Counted from the first letter of the stretch, positions 1 to 7,928 are shown. The stretch: DNA of 11,241 nucleotides from JAWOGN01 sp046496815 (GCA_046496815.1 JAWOGN010000220.1:1-11241); one strand, 5' to 3'. The notes: generated by a model from the sequence alone, not told the origin. Made by a program: numbers and translations.

Positions 1-1155
1 CGTTCCATCCCCTCGGTCTCCGTTTCGTTCACGGATGAACAGGCCATGGGCTGGCTGGCCGAAAGCAACCCGGATCTGCGCCGGCTGGAGCACCTGGTGG
101 CGAAGGAGCCAGAAGGGCATTTTCTTGCCCGACATCTTCCGCGCAAGCTCAGCCACGTAGGAGATTGGGAGCGGCGGATTTTCAATGAAAAAGCCTTTTG
201 CGCCGACCTGTTCCGCCTGCACGTTCAGGATACGCATGAGGTCGAGGGGCGGGAAGGCGTCCGACCCGGATGCGCAATTAATCCGGACCGGCAGCACCAG
301 GTAGGGGGCCAGATAGTCCCTTAGGGGCAGTCCACTGAAGTCCGTTTCCGTTGTTTCCCGTTGGTCGGCCGGGGCGGCGTGTTTCGCCCCCCCGCCGATC
401 AGTGCGAAGAGGGACCCAAAGTCTATTCCCGAAAGAAAACTGTCGGCATACGCCGCGGCCCCGGCCGATACCGGAAGATCGCCCAACAGGGCCACGGGAA
501 GGCGGGGAAACGTCTTCTTGCTGAATCGGGCCATGGTCAGTGCGGCGAGCAACTGGGCCGGGGTTTCTACTGTGAGAATGAGAAGATCCTGCTTCCGGTG
601 GGTCAGCCTGGGCCTCAATCCCTCTTCACACAAAGATAGAAAGGGATTGGAAGCCCCATCGACTGTAAATCGTTTGACGTCCGTCCAGTTTCTTATCGAG
701 GGATTTTCGAAACGGTTCCATCGGATGCGCGAGGGGTGAAAGGCCAGAGCGCTCAGCGCCAGCAGATCTTCCATGTCTTTGCGGGCGGTTACGCAGGATT
801 CCGGACGGAAAAAATTCTCACTTTGCAGGATTTCCCGGCAGTGGCCCGCGGAGGCAATTTTCCGTTTCCAGGTGGACGGGCTTTTATTCAGGCGATCCAA
901 CAGGTCGGTGGCTTCGGAATCCGCCGCTTCGAATACGTCTCGGTGTTTCCGCGGCTCAATTTCATGGAGCGTTTCCGAAAGCCACGTCGGGTTCAGCAAT
1001 CGGTTCAGGAAAAAGTCAAGATTCGCGTCGTATTGGTCCAGGGAAACCCCGTGAGGGGACAGCACCGCCGCAACGCGGGCCAAGACCCATGGCGGCGCAG
1101 CCGGACTTGCCACCGGGGGGTGCACCAGAAGAATACGAGACGCACTATTTTTCAT
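1..1155 (-). CDS. B12-binding/radical SAM-family homologue lacking the cluster motif, partial (3' end outside window)
   Basis: Reading the minus strand from the ATG at 1155-1153 gives 385 codons with no stop, running off the window at base 1. The N-terminus (residues 8-50: 'ILLVHPPVASPAAPPW', then LARVAAVLSPHG and 'YDANLDFF') looks like the Rossmann-type cobalamin-binding half of B12-dependent radical SAM proteins. Residues 200-225 (LLAALTMARFSKKTFPRLPV) fit the later part of that fold. Where relatives carry the CxxxCxxC iron-sulfur motif after a 'YL.P.L.LP' strand, this protein has 'YLAPYLVLPVRINCASGSDA': Cys294 remains but the two following cysteines are absent, and no CxxxCxxC occurs in the visible 385 residues. 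The start overlaps the stop of the upstream membrane/HEAT/cNMP gene by 11 bases, with AAAGG about nine bases upstream, so it is probably translationally coupled to it. The open frame argues against a decayed pseudogene; a non-catalytic homologue is my inference. The family assignment rests on remembered patterns, not a search. Confidence 0.72.
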   Translation of the reverse strand, partial: MKNSASRILLVHPPVASPAAPPWVLARVAAVLSPHGVSLDQYDANLDFFLNRLLNPTWLSETLHEIEPRKHRDVFEAADSEATDLLDRLNKSPSTWKRKIASAGHCREILQSENFFRPESCVTARKDMEDLLALSALAFHPSRIRWNRFENPSIRNWTDVKRFTVDGASNPFLSLCEEGLRPRLTHRKQDLLILTVETPAQLLAALTMARFSKKTFPRLPVALLGDLPVSAGAAAYADSFLSGIDFGSLFALIGGGAKHAAPADQRETTETDFSGLPLRDYLAPYLVLPVRINCASGSDAFPPLDLMRILNVQAEQVGAKGFFIENPPLPISYVAELARKMSGKKMPFWLLRHQVLQPAQIRVAFGQPAHGLFIRERNGDRGDGT

Positions 1156-4100
1156 ATTGCTTGACCTTTTCGTGGAGTTTTCGAAGCCGCGCCCCGAGAA
1201 TTTTGCAAATGTGAAGGGCAATCTGGGGGTATTCTCTTACAATCTCGGTGAATTCCCGCTTGTGGAGCACCAGAAGTTGAGACTCCGCCTCCGTGCGGAT
1301 GGTGGCCGAACGGAGCATGTCCTCAAAAAGGGCCATTTCCCCGAAGTAGTCCCCCGCACCGATGCGGTCCAGCTCGATTTCATGGGTTTCCTCTCCTTCC
1401 TGGCGCTTCAGGACCGAGACCTCACCGGAGAGAATGAGATACATGGTATCGCCCGCCTCCCCCTCTTTGATCACGATTTGGCCCGGGGCATACACCACTT
1501 CCTCGGTGACCGACGCCACAGCCGCCAACTCGCTTATGGAAAGCCCCTCAAAGATTTGAATTTTGCGCAAATGCAAAATTTTATCAGGGATACTGATCTC
1601 AGTCTCCATTGGATTCTCCTTTTCGTAAAGGCCCCTGCCCTGCCCATTGGCGACACACTTTGCCTGCCGGCGGACATGCGGGTTGTCGGACGCTTGGAGC
1701 TTCCGAATTTGATCCGCTTCCAAGCCGTCAAGGCCTCGGTGAACCACCAGGTAAAGCGTTAATACCACCGTGATCCAATTCTGTTTTGCCAGAAGGTGGG
1801 AAATGATCCCGGATGGATTGGAATCGAAACTCGGCAATTGAAACCTCTTTTTGGCCACGGATAGACAATCCGCCGGGGGTAGGTTTTCCAGAAGGGGCAT
1901 CATAATCGTGGAAACAGACGTATCCAGCAGATCGTCCAGGGCTTCCAGGCTGTTCGATCGTTGTCGATCATCCGCCGAGGATACGCCTCTCCAAATGGTC
2001 CGCATCTGTCCCGACCGATCCTGTGTGACCAGGACCCTCAGGGCGTTTTCCAGACGCACCCGTTGCTTTTGCTCCAAATGCTCCACCAGGAGATCTCTCT
2101 CACGGCTCACGGGCAGACGGCGAAGCGCCTCCGCTTCGGCCAGATTTCGATAGGCCCGCTCAAGCTGAAACCGGGTGGCGCGAAAAACATCCACGTTTTT
2201 GATGTTCAAGGATTCCAGCAGATGGAAGAGGCCTTCCCGCACCCGGCGCCGGGGAATGGTGAGCGATTCCACCAACAGTTGCGCATTCTGGTAGGTTGCG
2301 TTCTCAATTTTTCGTTCGGCCGCTTCGGAGATGTCTGCGGAGGGATCGTTCAAAAGGGAAATCACAATTCTCAAGGCGTCGTCATCTGCAATCTCAAACC
2401 CCTCCAACGCGGCCCGGCGAACCGGAAGTGAGGGATGAGAAAGGTATGGAAGCACAAGCGAGTTCATGTCCGGCGCCCCCAGGTGATGGAGGGCGATCAG
2501 GATGGACGGGATGATCGATTCGTTGGATTCAACCTGCAGCATTTCGTTCAGCTTACCGATGAAATCCGGATCATGGGATTGACCGGCGGCAATGATGCCG
2601 GCGTGTCTTTCGGAAAGAACATCCGACCGGAGCCAGCTATGGATCACTTCCGTGTATTCTCCCGGCGCTTGCCGGTACAGGTCCGCCACCGCGTAAGCCC
2701 GAACTTCAGGGTCCGGGTGGGTTTGAAAGATGTCGGCGCTCAAGCCTGCGGAGAGCGCCGGGGGCAATTTTTGAGCGGCTCGAACGAGCGCCCCCGTGAG
2801 GTCGGGTTTGGCGGGATCCGCCAACTCCCGAAACACGTCAATCGCCTCCCGGCCCGCCTCAGGAGACAGCAACGGCAGCAGGCTTATCCGGGTCGCATCA
2901 TCCTGTGCTTTCAAGGCTGAGAGGATGTGTGAATCGAGGTTTTCCATGTTCAGCGATTTGAGGAGCCGGGCATACCAGAGACAGTCGTCCCCGTGCGCCG
3001 ATGAAAAGGAATTCAGAAGCTGAGACCGCACATTTTTGTCGTTGAAAATTTGTCCGACATCCGCCTTTTCCATGGATTTTACGTCAAGGATGTTCCTGGA
3101 AATGAGGTCGAGCAGGATTTTTGAATATCCTTTTTTGAGAGAAAAAGTCGCCAGGATCCACCCCCCTACAAAGAAAAGGGCCACCAGAGAAAGATATCTC
3201 GGATGGATGAGCCTCTCAGAGATCATGATAAAGCCCGCCCCCATGAGCACACCGATTCTTACAACGGTCCCCCTCAAAAAGGGTCTGATGGAAGCCCGGT
3301 AGGATTCAGGAAAAAGACCCATCATGACATTCCGAGCCGGGTTATTGATGGTGGTCCTTAAAACCGTTGTGGAAACCCTGGCGTACATCGCCGAGAAAAT
3401 GTCAAACCGCAACAGGAAGGCCAGGAATGCGAGTATATAATTGAAGGGATGAAACATGAGGGCGACGGGCAGCCCCCACCGGCTATAAATTCTCCCCACA
3501 AACAGAAGGATGATCAGGCTGATGACATTGAGGCTGCCGTTGAAATAAGCAAAAAACTTGATCATTAACCCTTCAGTGGCGAACGTCTGATCGATGGCGA
3601 AGTTGAACTGGTAATTCATGATGGGGATTAACACGTTGGGCATGAGGGTCAACAAAACCAGCACTTTTACCAGCTTCGATTCCTTGATGAGGGGAAAGAC
3701 TTTTCTGAATTCTTCGACGATGGATGTGCGCGACTTCGTTTTTTTGCGTGTTTTGTCTGCAAGCAGGAGGGTCGGGAATCGAGCCCCCATCCGATTCACG
3801 CAAAGCGCCCCCACGATCGTGATGCCGAAATAAACCAGCATCAGGTTGTCCCTGCTCATGGCCTTAAGCAATAGCGGGGTCCCAAAACTTCCGATGATCC
3901 CTCCGATGACGCCACCGGCCGTAATCAGGGAAAACAGGCGTTTGGATTGTCTGGTGTTGAAGAGATCATTGGCCATGTTCCAGAAAAGGAGTGCGAGCAG
4001 AACTTCATATTGAGATTTCAGTATGAAGAGCACGGGATAGAGGAGATCGATGCCGAGGGGGACGACAAAGCGGAGCCCCGCAACAGAGCTGCCGCAAAAC

Positions 4101-4366
4101 AGAAACAGGTAGGTAAGGAGACGGCTCCCTGCCACCCGAGACATGATCCCGGTCAGGAATCCCATTATGACGAACGTCGAAACGGAATTAATCGCGTAGA
4201 CAATGGGCAGGTACTCTACGCCGTAACGTTTCAAAAAAGCGGTTTCTGCGAAATTATTGAAGAGGATGCTGGCGCTGCGGATGAGGAAAACAAGAAGGGT
4301 GCACCAGAGAATCAAGCCGAATTCATCCTGGTATATTTTCAGCCATTTGCCCAGAAGTTTCCGCAT
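1145..4366 (-). CDS. NTT/MFS-like membrane protein fused to HEAT repeats and a C-terminal cyclic-nucleotide-binding domain
   Basis: 1073 residues in three parts. Residues about 15-415 are polytopic membrane sequence (around 12 hydrophobic segments) with a 'KRLFSLITAGGVIGGIIGSF' stretch at 142-161, typical of nucleotide-transporter (NTT)/MFS-like domains found in multidomain bacterial proteins. Residues about 490-780 are alpha-helical repeats of HEAT type (for example 'HPSLPVRRAALEGFEIADDD' and 'DPSADISEAAERKIENATY'), a protein-interaction scaffold. Residues about 930-1060 form a CAP-type cNMP-binding domain with the phosphate-binding cassette 'FGEMALFEDMLRSATIRT' at 1008-1025; Glu1010 and Arg1019, the residues that normally hold the ribose and phosphate, are present. 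The ATG at 4366 has AAGG seven bases upstream. The gene follows a nucleotide cyclase on the same strand by 200 bases and overlaps the next gene by 11 bases. A membrane protein gated or tuned by cAMP/cGMP is a reasonable inference; what it transports or senses cannot be seen, and the membrane domain need not be an active transporter. Confidence 0.88.
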   Translation of the reverse strand: MRKLLGKWLKIYQDEFGLILWCTLLVFLIRSASILFNNFAETAFLKRYGVEYLPIVYAINSVSTFVIMGFLTGIMSRVAGSRLLTYLFLFCGSSVAGLRFVVPLGIDLLYPVLFILKSQYEVLLALLFWNMANDLFNTRQSKRLFSLITAGGVIGGIIGSFGTPLLLKAMSRDNLMLVYFGITIVGALCVNRMGARFPTLLLADKTRKKTKSRTSIVEEFRKVFPLIKESKLVKVLVLLTLMPNVLIPIMNYQFNFAIDQTFATEGLMIKFFAYFNGSLNVISLIILLFVGRIYSRWGLPVALMFHPFNYILAFLAFLLRFDIFSAMYARVSTTVLRTTINNPARNVMMGLFPESYRASIRPFLRGTVVRIGVLMGAGFIMISERLIHPRYLSLVALFFVGGWILATFSLKKGYSKILLDLISRNILDVKSMEKADVGQIFNDKNVRSQLLNSFSSAHGDDCLWYARLLKSLNMENLDSHILSALKAQDDATRISLLPLLSPEAGREAIDVFRELADPAKPDLTGALVRAAQKLPPALSAGLSADIFQTHPDPEVRAYAVADLYRQAPGEYTEVIHSWLRSDVLSERHAGIIAAGQSHDPDFIGKLNEMLQVESNESIIPSILIALHHLGAPDMNSLVLPYLSHPSLPVRRAALEGFEIADDDALRIVISLLNDPSADISEAAERKIENATYQNAQLLVESLTIPRRRVREGLFHLLESLNIKNVDVFRATRFQLERAYRNLAEAEALRRLPVSRERDLLVEHLEQKQRVRLENALRVLVTQDRSGQMRTIWRGVSSADDRQRSNSLEALDDLLDTSVSTIMMPLLENLPPADCLSVAKKRFQLPSFDSNPSGIISHLLAKQNWITVVLTLYLVVHRGLDGLEADQIRKLQASDNPHVRRQAKCVANGQGRGLYEKENPMETEISIPDKILHLRKIQIFEGLSISELAAVASVTEEVVYAPGQIVIKEGEAGDTMYLILSGEVSVLKRQEGEETHEIELDRIGAGDYFGEMALFEDMLRSATIRTEAESQLLVLHKREFTEIVREYPQIALHICKILGARLRKLHEKVKQYEK

Positions 4367-4472
4367 GGTACGCCTTGCTTGACGTGTAAGGATAAAGGAC
4401 GAAAAATGCCCGGCGAACGCGGTCTTTTTTCACGAAAGCACGAGAATGCGAATGTCTCATGGTATCCGGCAG

Positions 4473-4501
4473 AAATTACCCAGGGAAGCGGAGGGTGTCA
4501 A
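4473..4501 (-). promoter_or_regulatory. candidate sigma70 promoter for the membrane/HEAT/cNMP gene
   Basis: On the minus strand, TTGACA (4501-4496, a perfect -35) is followed after 17 bases by TAATTT (4478-4473, a weak -10 with three of six consensus bases). It lies about 107 bases before the ATG at 4366, inside the 200-base gap after the cyclase gene. It would allow the sensor gene to be transcribed separately from the cyclase. I see no clear rho-independent terminator or other gene in this gap (4367-4565). The weak -10 keeps confidence low. Confidence 0.33.
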
Positions 4502-4565
4502 GGTTATAAAGTCGGGGCGGGCACGATTGTCCGCAGTCGAATCACCGGGACAAGGGATTGCAGCC

Positions 4566-5954
4566 TCAAAGGACTTTGAACACCTCGATTTCTTCGCTTT
4601 TGCCTCGGATGGGTGTCCGGCCGAGGCTCACGAGTTCGAATTCTCCGGGGGGCAACAACGCCATGGTCTTTCGGCTGACAAGAATATCCGTTTGAAACTG
4701 TTTATTCAAACCTTGAATCCGCGATGCCACATTGACGGTGTCGCCCACCATGGCGTAAACCAAACGCTCGGGGCTTCCAACGCTGCCGGCCAACACCATG
4801 CCCGTATGAATACCGATTCCGTGTTGGATGGACGCTTCTCCCATTTTTTTGCGCTCCCGGTTTAAGCCGTCAAGGCGTTTCCTCATTTCCAGAGCGGCCA
4901 TGACCGCTTTTCGGGGGTGATTGGGTTCATGGATCGGGGCGCCGAAGACGGCTTCGATCTCGTCACCAATGTATTGAAGCACAATGCCGTTATGTTTTCG
5001 GATGGTTTCCTCCATCCGAGTGAAATACAGGTTCAAGAACTTCACCACATCCTTGGGATCCTTGCGCTCTACAAACGGCGTATACCCCCTCAAATCACAA
5101 AACAAAACGGTGACTTCACTGGATTCCCCTTCCGGAGAGATTTCACCATTCAGGATCTTTTCACTGACCTCCGGGGTGACGTATTTGCCGAAGCTCAACC
5201 GACACAGGTCTCTTTCCCGCAATCCGCTGATCATATCGTTTGTCTTCGATGCAATCAGACCGAATTCGTCATTACTCACCACGGGAACCTGCGTGTAGTA
5301 TTCCCCGCCACTCACGTCTTTCATGACATTCACCTGGATCTCAAGAATGCGTTTCAAGTTGCGGGAGTAACGGGCAAAGATGACAAAACTCAAGACAAGG
5401 AGAATTGAAAATGCAAACAGGATTTCCTTGAAGACACCGGAATAAATTTGAGGCCCGAGCGCGTCCTTATGGGTCAGGAGGTAGTTGATATCTTGAAAGA
5501 ACATCAAGAGCATGACGAGTACCGTGAAGACGAGCACGGTGACCATGAAAAAAAGCATTTTGCGGCTGACCGGGAGCAGCTTTTCCGGGGCGGGCGCGGC
5601 GCCGACCTTGAGGGTCTGTAGCCGGTCGATGATGTGTTTTTCAATGGCGAGAAAACTCAGCATTCCCCCAAAGAGACCAAAAGAGAGGCACCCGAGAAAT
5701 ACCTTCAGGCCCGTGAGATACGGTGCATCATAGTGGATCAAATACAGCGCGGCCATGAGAAGACCGGCAGCCGGCCACGAAAGCAGATCGGCTTTGAATT
5801 CCTTCCAAGGCAAGGGATAGAGGGCCGATTCCGGTTTACAATTTCTTTGGAAAACTTTCCGGTTTTTGACATGGGCGTAAAGCCTGAACGGCAACACCAG
5901 AAATACGGGAATCCCCGTGATGATTGAGGCCTTTGAATACCCGAGGCCCTCCAA
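4566..5954 (-). CDS. membrane-bound class III adenylate/guanylate cyclase with HAMP domain (5' end interrupted or recoded)
   Basis: Makes a cyclic nucleotide from a nucleoside triphosphate at the cytoplasmic face of the membrane. Counting from the TTG at 5954 there are 462 residues: hydrophobic segments at about 10-27, 58-73, 80-103, 133-153 and 176-196; a HAMP linker at about 197-247 (containing VVSNDEFGLIASKTNDMI); and a class III cyclase domain from about 278 to the end. Metal-binding Asp287 (FCDLRGYT) and Asp331 (GDEIEAVFGAP), and the transition-state Asn408 and Arg412 (GDTVNVASR), are present, so the enzyme should be active. The two base-selecting positions are atypical: Gln327 where adenylate cyclases have Lys, and Ala401 where they have Asp or Thr. 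The TTG has no good ribosome site. The same frame continues upstream through a TGA at 5963-5961 to an ATG at 6029 with a strong GGAGG, adding a hydrophobic segment that would bring the total to six. The next gene encodes a cNMP-binding protein, a likely receptor of the product. Confidence 0.9.
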   Translation of the reverse strand: MEGLGYSKASIITGIPVFLVLPFRLYAHVKNRKVFQRNCKPESALYPLPWKEFKADLLSWPAAGLLMAALYLIHYDAPYLTGLKVFLGCLSFGLFGGMLSFLAIEKHIIDRLQTLKVGAAPAPEKLLPVSRKMLFFMVTVLVFTVLVMLLMFFQDINYLLTHKDALGPQIYSGVFKEILFAFSILLVLSFVIFARYSRNLKRILEIQVNVMKDVSGGEYYTQVPVVSNDEFGLIASKTNDMISGLRERDLCRLSFGKYVTPEVSEKILNGEISPEGESSEVTVLFCDLRGYTPFVERKDPKDVVKFLNLYFTRMEETIRKHNGIVLQYIGDEIEAVFGAPIHEPNHPRKAVMAALEMRKRLDGLNRERKKMGEASIQHGIGIHTGMVLAGSVGSPERLVYAMVGDTVNVASRIQGLNKQFQTDILVSRKTMALLPPGEFELVSLGRTPIRGKSEEIEVFKVL

Positions 5955-6029
5955 AAACGGTCAGACCTGGGCGCCGTACAGGATCAAGATACACGAAAAG
6001 GAGAGATAGGTTAGAATCAGACCGATCAT
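5955..6029 (-). pseudogene. probable true N-terminus of the cyclase, separated by an in-frame TGA
   Basis: ATG at 6029-6027 is preceded by GGAGG (6039-6035) at five bases. It opens 22 codons beginning 'MIGLILTYLSFSCILILYG', a membrane helix, then TGA at 5963-5961, then Pro-Phe and directly on in the same frame into the cyclase protein. The quality of the ribosome site, the hydrophobic character and the unbroken frame say this was, or is, the start of the cyclase. The TGA may be a nonsense mutation (for example from TGG), a sequencing error, or a recoded codon such as selenocysteine. A weak stem (GGCCT 5948-5944 with AGGCC 5932-5928, loop of 11) follows 12 bases after the TGA, but I do not recognise it as a bacterial SECIS element. 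If TGA is a real stop, a 22-residue hydrophobic peptide would be made before reinitiation. Confidence 0.6.
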
Positions 6030-6034
6030 GGGAA

Positions 6035-6039
6035 CCTCC
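6035..6039 (-). promoter_or_regulatory. strong ribosome binding site deciding the upstream cyclase start
   Basis: GGAGG on the minus strand, five bases before the ATG at 6029. It is the best ribosome site near the 5' end of the cyclase and is the main reason to prefer the 6029 start over the TTG at 5954, which lies downstream of an in-frame TGA and has no purine-rich site at a normal distance. Confidence 0.6.
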
Positions 6040-6276
6040 GGCTTGTGGCGCCGACAATCGCCCGGTTTGGAACGATTGAATCGGCGCGGTTCATATCGTA
6101 GCCTCAACCCCTTGGCTTCAAAAGACGTAAAGCCAACTCACGCAGTCATAAAAACCTCCCCCAAGCGCGGACAGCGAGGTCGTCCGGCGCAGGCCGTCGG
6201 AAATGCAATCGGGGCCCGGCCTTCGTTTGGAATCCAAGCGTCGCGTGGTGAGGTTCCCCTCCGTATCCATGGACAT
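6040..6276 (-). other. gap between hutH and the cyclase; holds an orphan ribosome-site motif and a doubtful 52-codon ORF
   Basis: No convincing gene or terminator is visible. On the minus strand an ATG at 6276, touching the hutH stop (TAGATG), opens 52 codons ending at 6118; its sequence, rich in Arg, Ser and Gly, resembles nothing I know. Within it an excellent GGGGGAGG precedes, by five T residues, an ATG at 6149 that is followed by only two codons and a TGA. That ATG is in frame with the cyclase. Either could be a remnant or a short leader peptide; neither is supported as a real protein. Confidence 0.3.
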
Positions 6277-7806
6277 CTACCGGAGTTCTCCAACCACGTC
6301 TTCAACCGCGTCCAGAATCTCTCCGCTTCGGAGGTGCGCCGTCACCGTTTCAATATCTTTGGACAGCACGCGGTCTTTGTCCAAGTGGGGAACATGTTTT
6401 CGTAGGGTTCGATATGCTGCAAGGGTGCCTTGCCCCGGTTTCATATTGGTGAAAAGATCCATGGCCTGGGCCGCGCACAGAAGCTCAATGGCGACGACCT
6501 GTTCCGTGTTTCTCACGATGTCACGGCATTTCCGAGCCGAAATGGTCCCCATCGAGACGTGATCTTCCTTGTTTGCGGATGTCGGAATGGAGTCCACACA
6601 CGCGGGATGGGATAGGATTTTGTTTTCCGAAACCAGGGCCGCCGCCGTGTACTGTGCGATCATGAAGCCGGAGTTGAGTCCCCCGTCATTGACCAGAAAG
6701 GCGGGAAGTCCACTCAGTTGTGGGTTCACGAGGCGTTCGATGCGACGCTCCGAAATATTTGCGAACTCTGAAACAGCCAATCCCAGGAAATCCAAGGCAA
6801 GGGCCACCGGTTGACCGTGAAAATTTCCGCCCAACAGGAATTCATCCGTTTCCGGGAAAATAAGGGGATTGTTGGTGGAAGCGTTTATTTCCGTTTCCAG
6901 AACCGAGCATGCGTATGAGATCGCGTCCTTTGTGGCGCCGTGGACTTGAGGGGAGCAGCGCAAAGTGTAGGCATCCTGGATTCTGTGACAGTCGGCGTGA
7001 GACGTGATGATTTCGCTGTTTCGGGTAAGTCGATCCATGTTGCCGGCAGCTGCGGATTGTCCCGCGTGAGGTCGGACCTGGTGAATCCTCGGATCGAACT
7101 CCGTTCGGGTTCCCATCAGCACTTCAAGGCTCATGGCGGCGGCGATGTCAATCATTTTCGAGACGCGTGTCGCATCATACACGGCGAGTGCGCCGACCGC
7201 CGTCATCACCTGGGTCCCGTTCACAAGGGCCAGCCCTTCACCGGCTTCCAGCCGAAGCGGTTTCATCCCAGCCCGGTGTAACGCCTCGAGACCTGAAATC
7301 CGTTTGCCTTCACAGATGGCCTCTCCTTGACCGATCAGGACGAGGGATAGGTGGGCCAAAGGGGCCAGATCACCGCTTGCCCCTACGGATCCCTTCTCGG
7401 GTACCACGGGGTGAATGCCCGTGTTGAGAAGCGCGATCAGGCGCTGGACGGTTTTAAGCCGTATGCCGGCGTGTCCTCTCGCCAGGTCCTTGATCCGAAG
7501 GGCCGTGATCGCCCGGACGGTTTCCCGGTCAAAGATATTTCCCACGCCGGCCGCGTGACTCATCAGAATATTCTCTTGAAGGCGGCGGGTATCCCTTTTG
7601 GAAATAATGACGTCGCTCAACGCGCCGAAGCCGGTGGTGACACCGTAGATGATTTTTCCCTCCCGAACCCATCTTTCAACCAATTTACGAGCATCCGAGA
7701 TTCGTTTTTGAGATTCCTCTGTGAGTCCGACCGGCGCATCATGTCGGGCGATCGCTACCAGGTCTTCGACGGTCATCCCGTCCACACCCAGACAGATTTC
7801 TTTCAT
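6277..7806 (-). CDS. hutH: histidine ammonia-lyase
   Basis: Removes ammonia from L-histidine to give trans-urocanate, the first step of histidine degradation, in the cytoplasm. The 509-residue length is normal for the family. The Ala143-Ser144-Gly145 triad (GSVGASGDLAPLAHL) cyclises to the MIO electrophile. Residues known to matter in the Pseudomonas putida enzyme are all visible: Tyr54 (YGVTTGFG), His84 in MSHAAG, Asn196 (LVNGTQ), Tyr280 and Arg283 (QDAYTLRCSPQ), Phe329 (GGNFHG) and Glu414 (SANKEDHVSMG). The Ser-His pair at 83-84 favours histidine over tyrosine or phenylalanine as substrate. The ATG at 7806 follows a GGGGGA about ten bases upstream and a good sigma70 promoter ends about 120 bases before it. 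A urocanate hydratase gene begins at 11040 on the opposite strand, which supports the assignment. The cyclase gene lies downstream on the same strand after about 250 bases. Confidence 0.97.
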   Translation of the reverse strand: MKEICLGVDGMTVEDLVAIARHDAPVGLTEESQKRISDARKLVERWVREGKIIYGVTTGFGALSDVIISKRDTRRLQENILMSHAAGVGNIFDRETVRAITALRIKDLARGHAGIRLKTVQRLIALLNTGIHPVVPEKGSVGASGDLAPLAHLSLVLIGQGEAICEGKRISGLEALHRAGMKPLRLEAGEGLALVNGTQVMTAVGALAVYDATRVSKMIDIAAAMSLEVLMGTRTEFDPRIHQVRPHAGQSAAAGNMDRLTRNSEIITSHADCHRIQDAYTLRCSPQVHGATKDAISYACSVLETEINASTNNPLIFPETDEFLLGGNFHGQPVALALDFLGLAVSEFANISERRIERLVNPQLSGLPAFLVNDGGLNSGFMIAQYTAAALVSENKILSHPACVDSIPTSANKEDHVSMGTISARKCRDIVRNTEQVVAIELLCAAQAMDLFTNMKPGQGTLAAYRTLRKHVPHLDKDRVLSKDIETVTAHLRSGEILDAVEDVVGELR

Positions 7807-7928
7807 GAGTTGGTTTCCCCCTTATGCTTACCGTGCTCAAGCAGAAAAGTTTGCCCCCTGGATGCCATGCCGTCACTGAGATCTCAAGGGCGCCGGTGGG
7901 AGTCCTGCTTTTTCCACACGATTGAGCG

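Noticed and set aside
46..1164. Several plus-strand ORFs of 73-142 codons across the first 1.1 kb.
   Set aside because: The minus strand is open for 385 codons here with a recognisable fold, and the plus-strand products are rich in Arg, Gly and Gln without family features. They are shadows.
3947..4579. Plus-strand ORF of 210 codons opposite the start of the membrane protein gene.
   Set aside because: It is antisense to the hydrophobic N-terminal domain; its charged composition is what an antisense reading of membrane segments gives.
5928..5963. Stem after the TGA as a SECIS element.
   Set aside because: Five base pairs with an 11-base loop starting 12 bases after TGA, without the bulged U and small apical loop of known bacterial SECIS elements; not strong enough to call selenocysteine.
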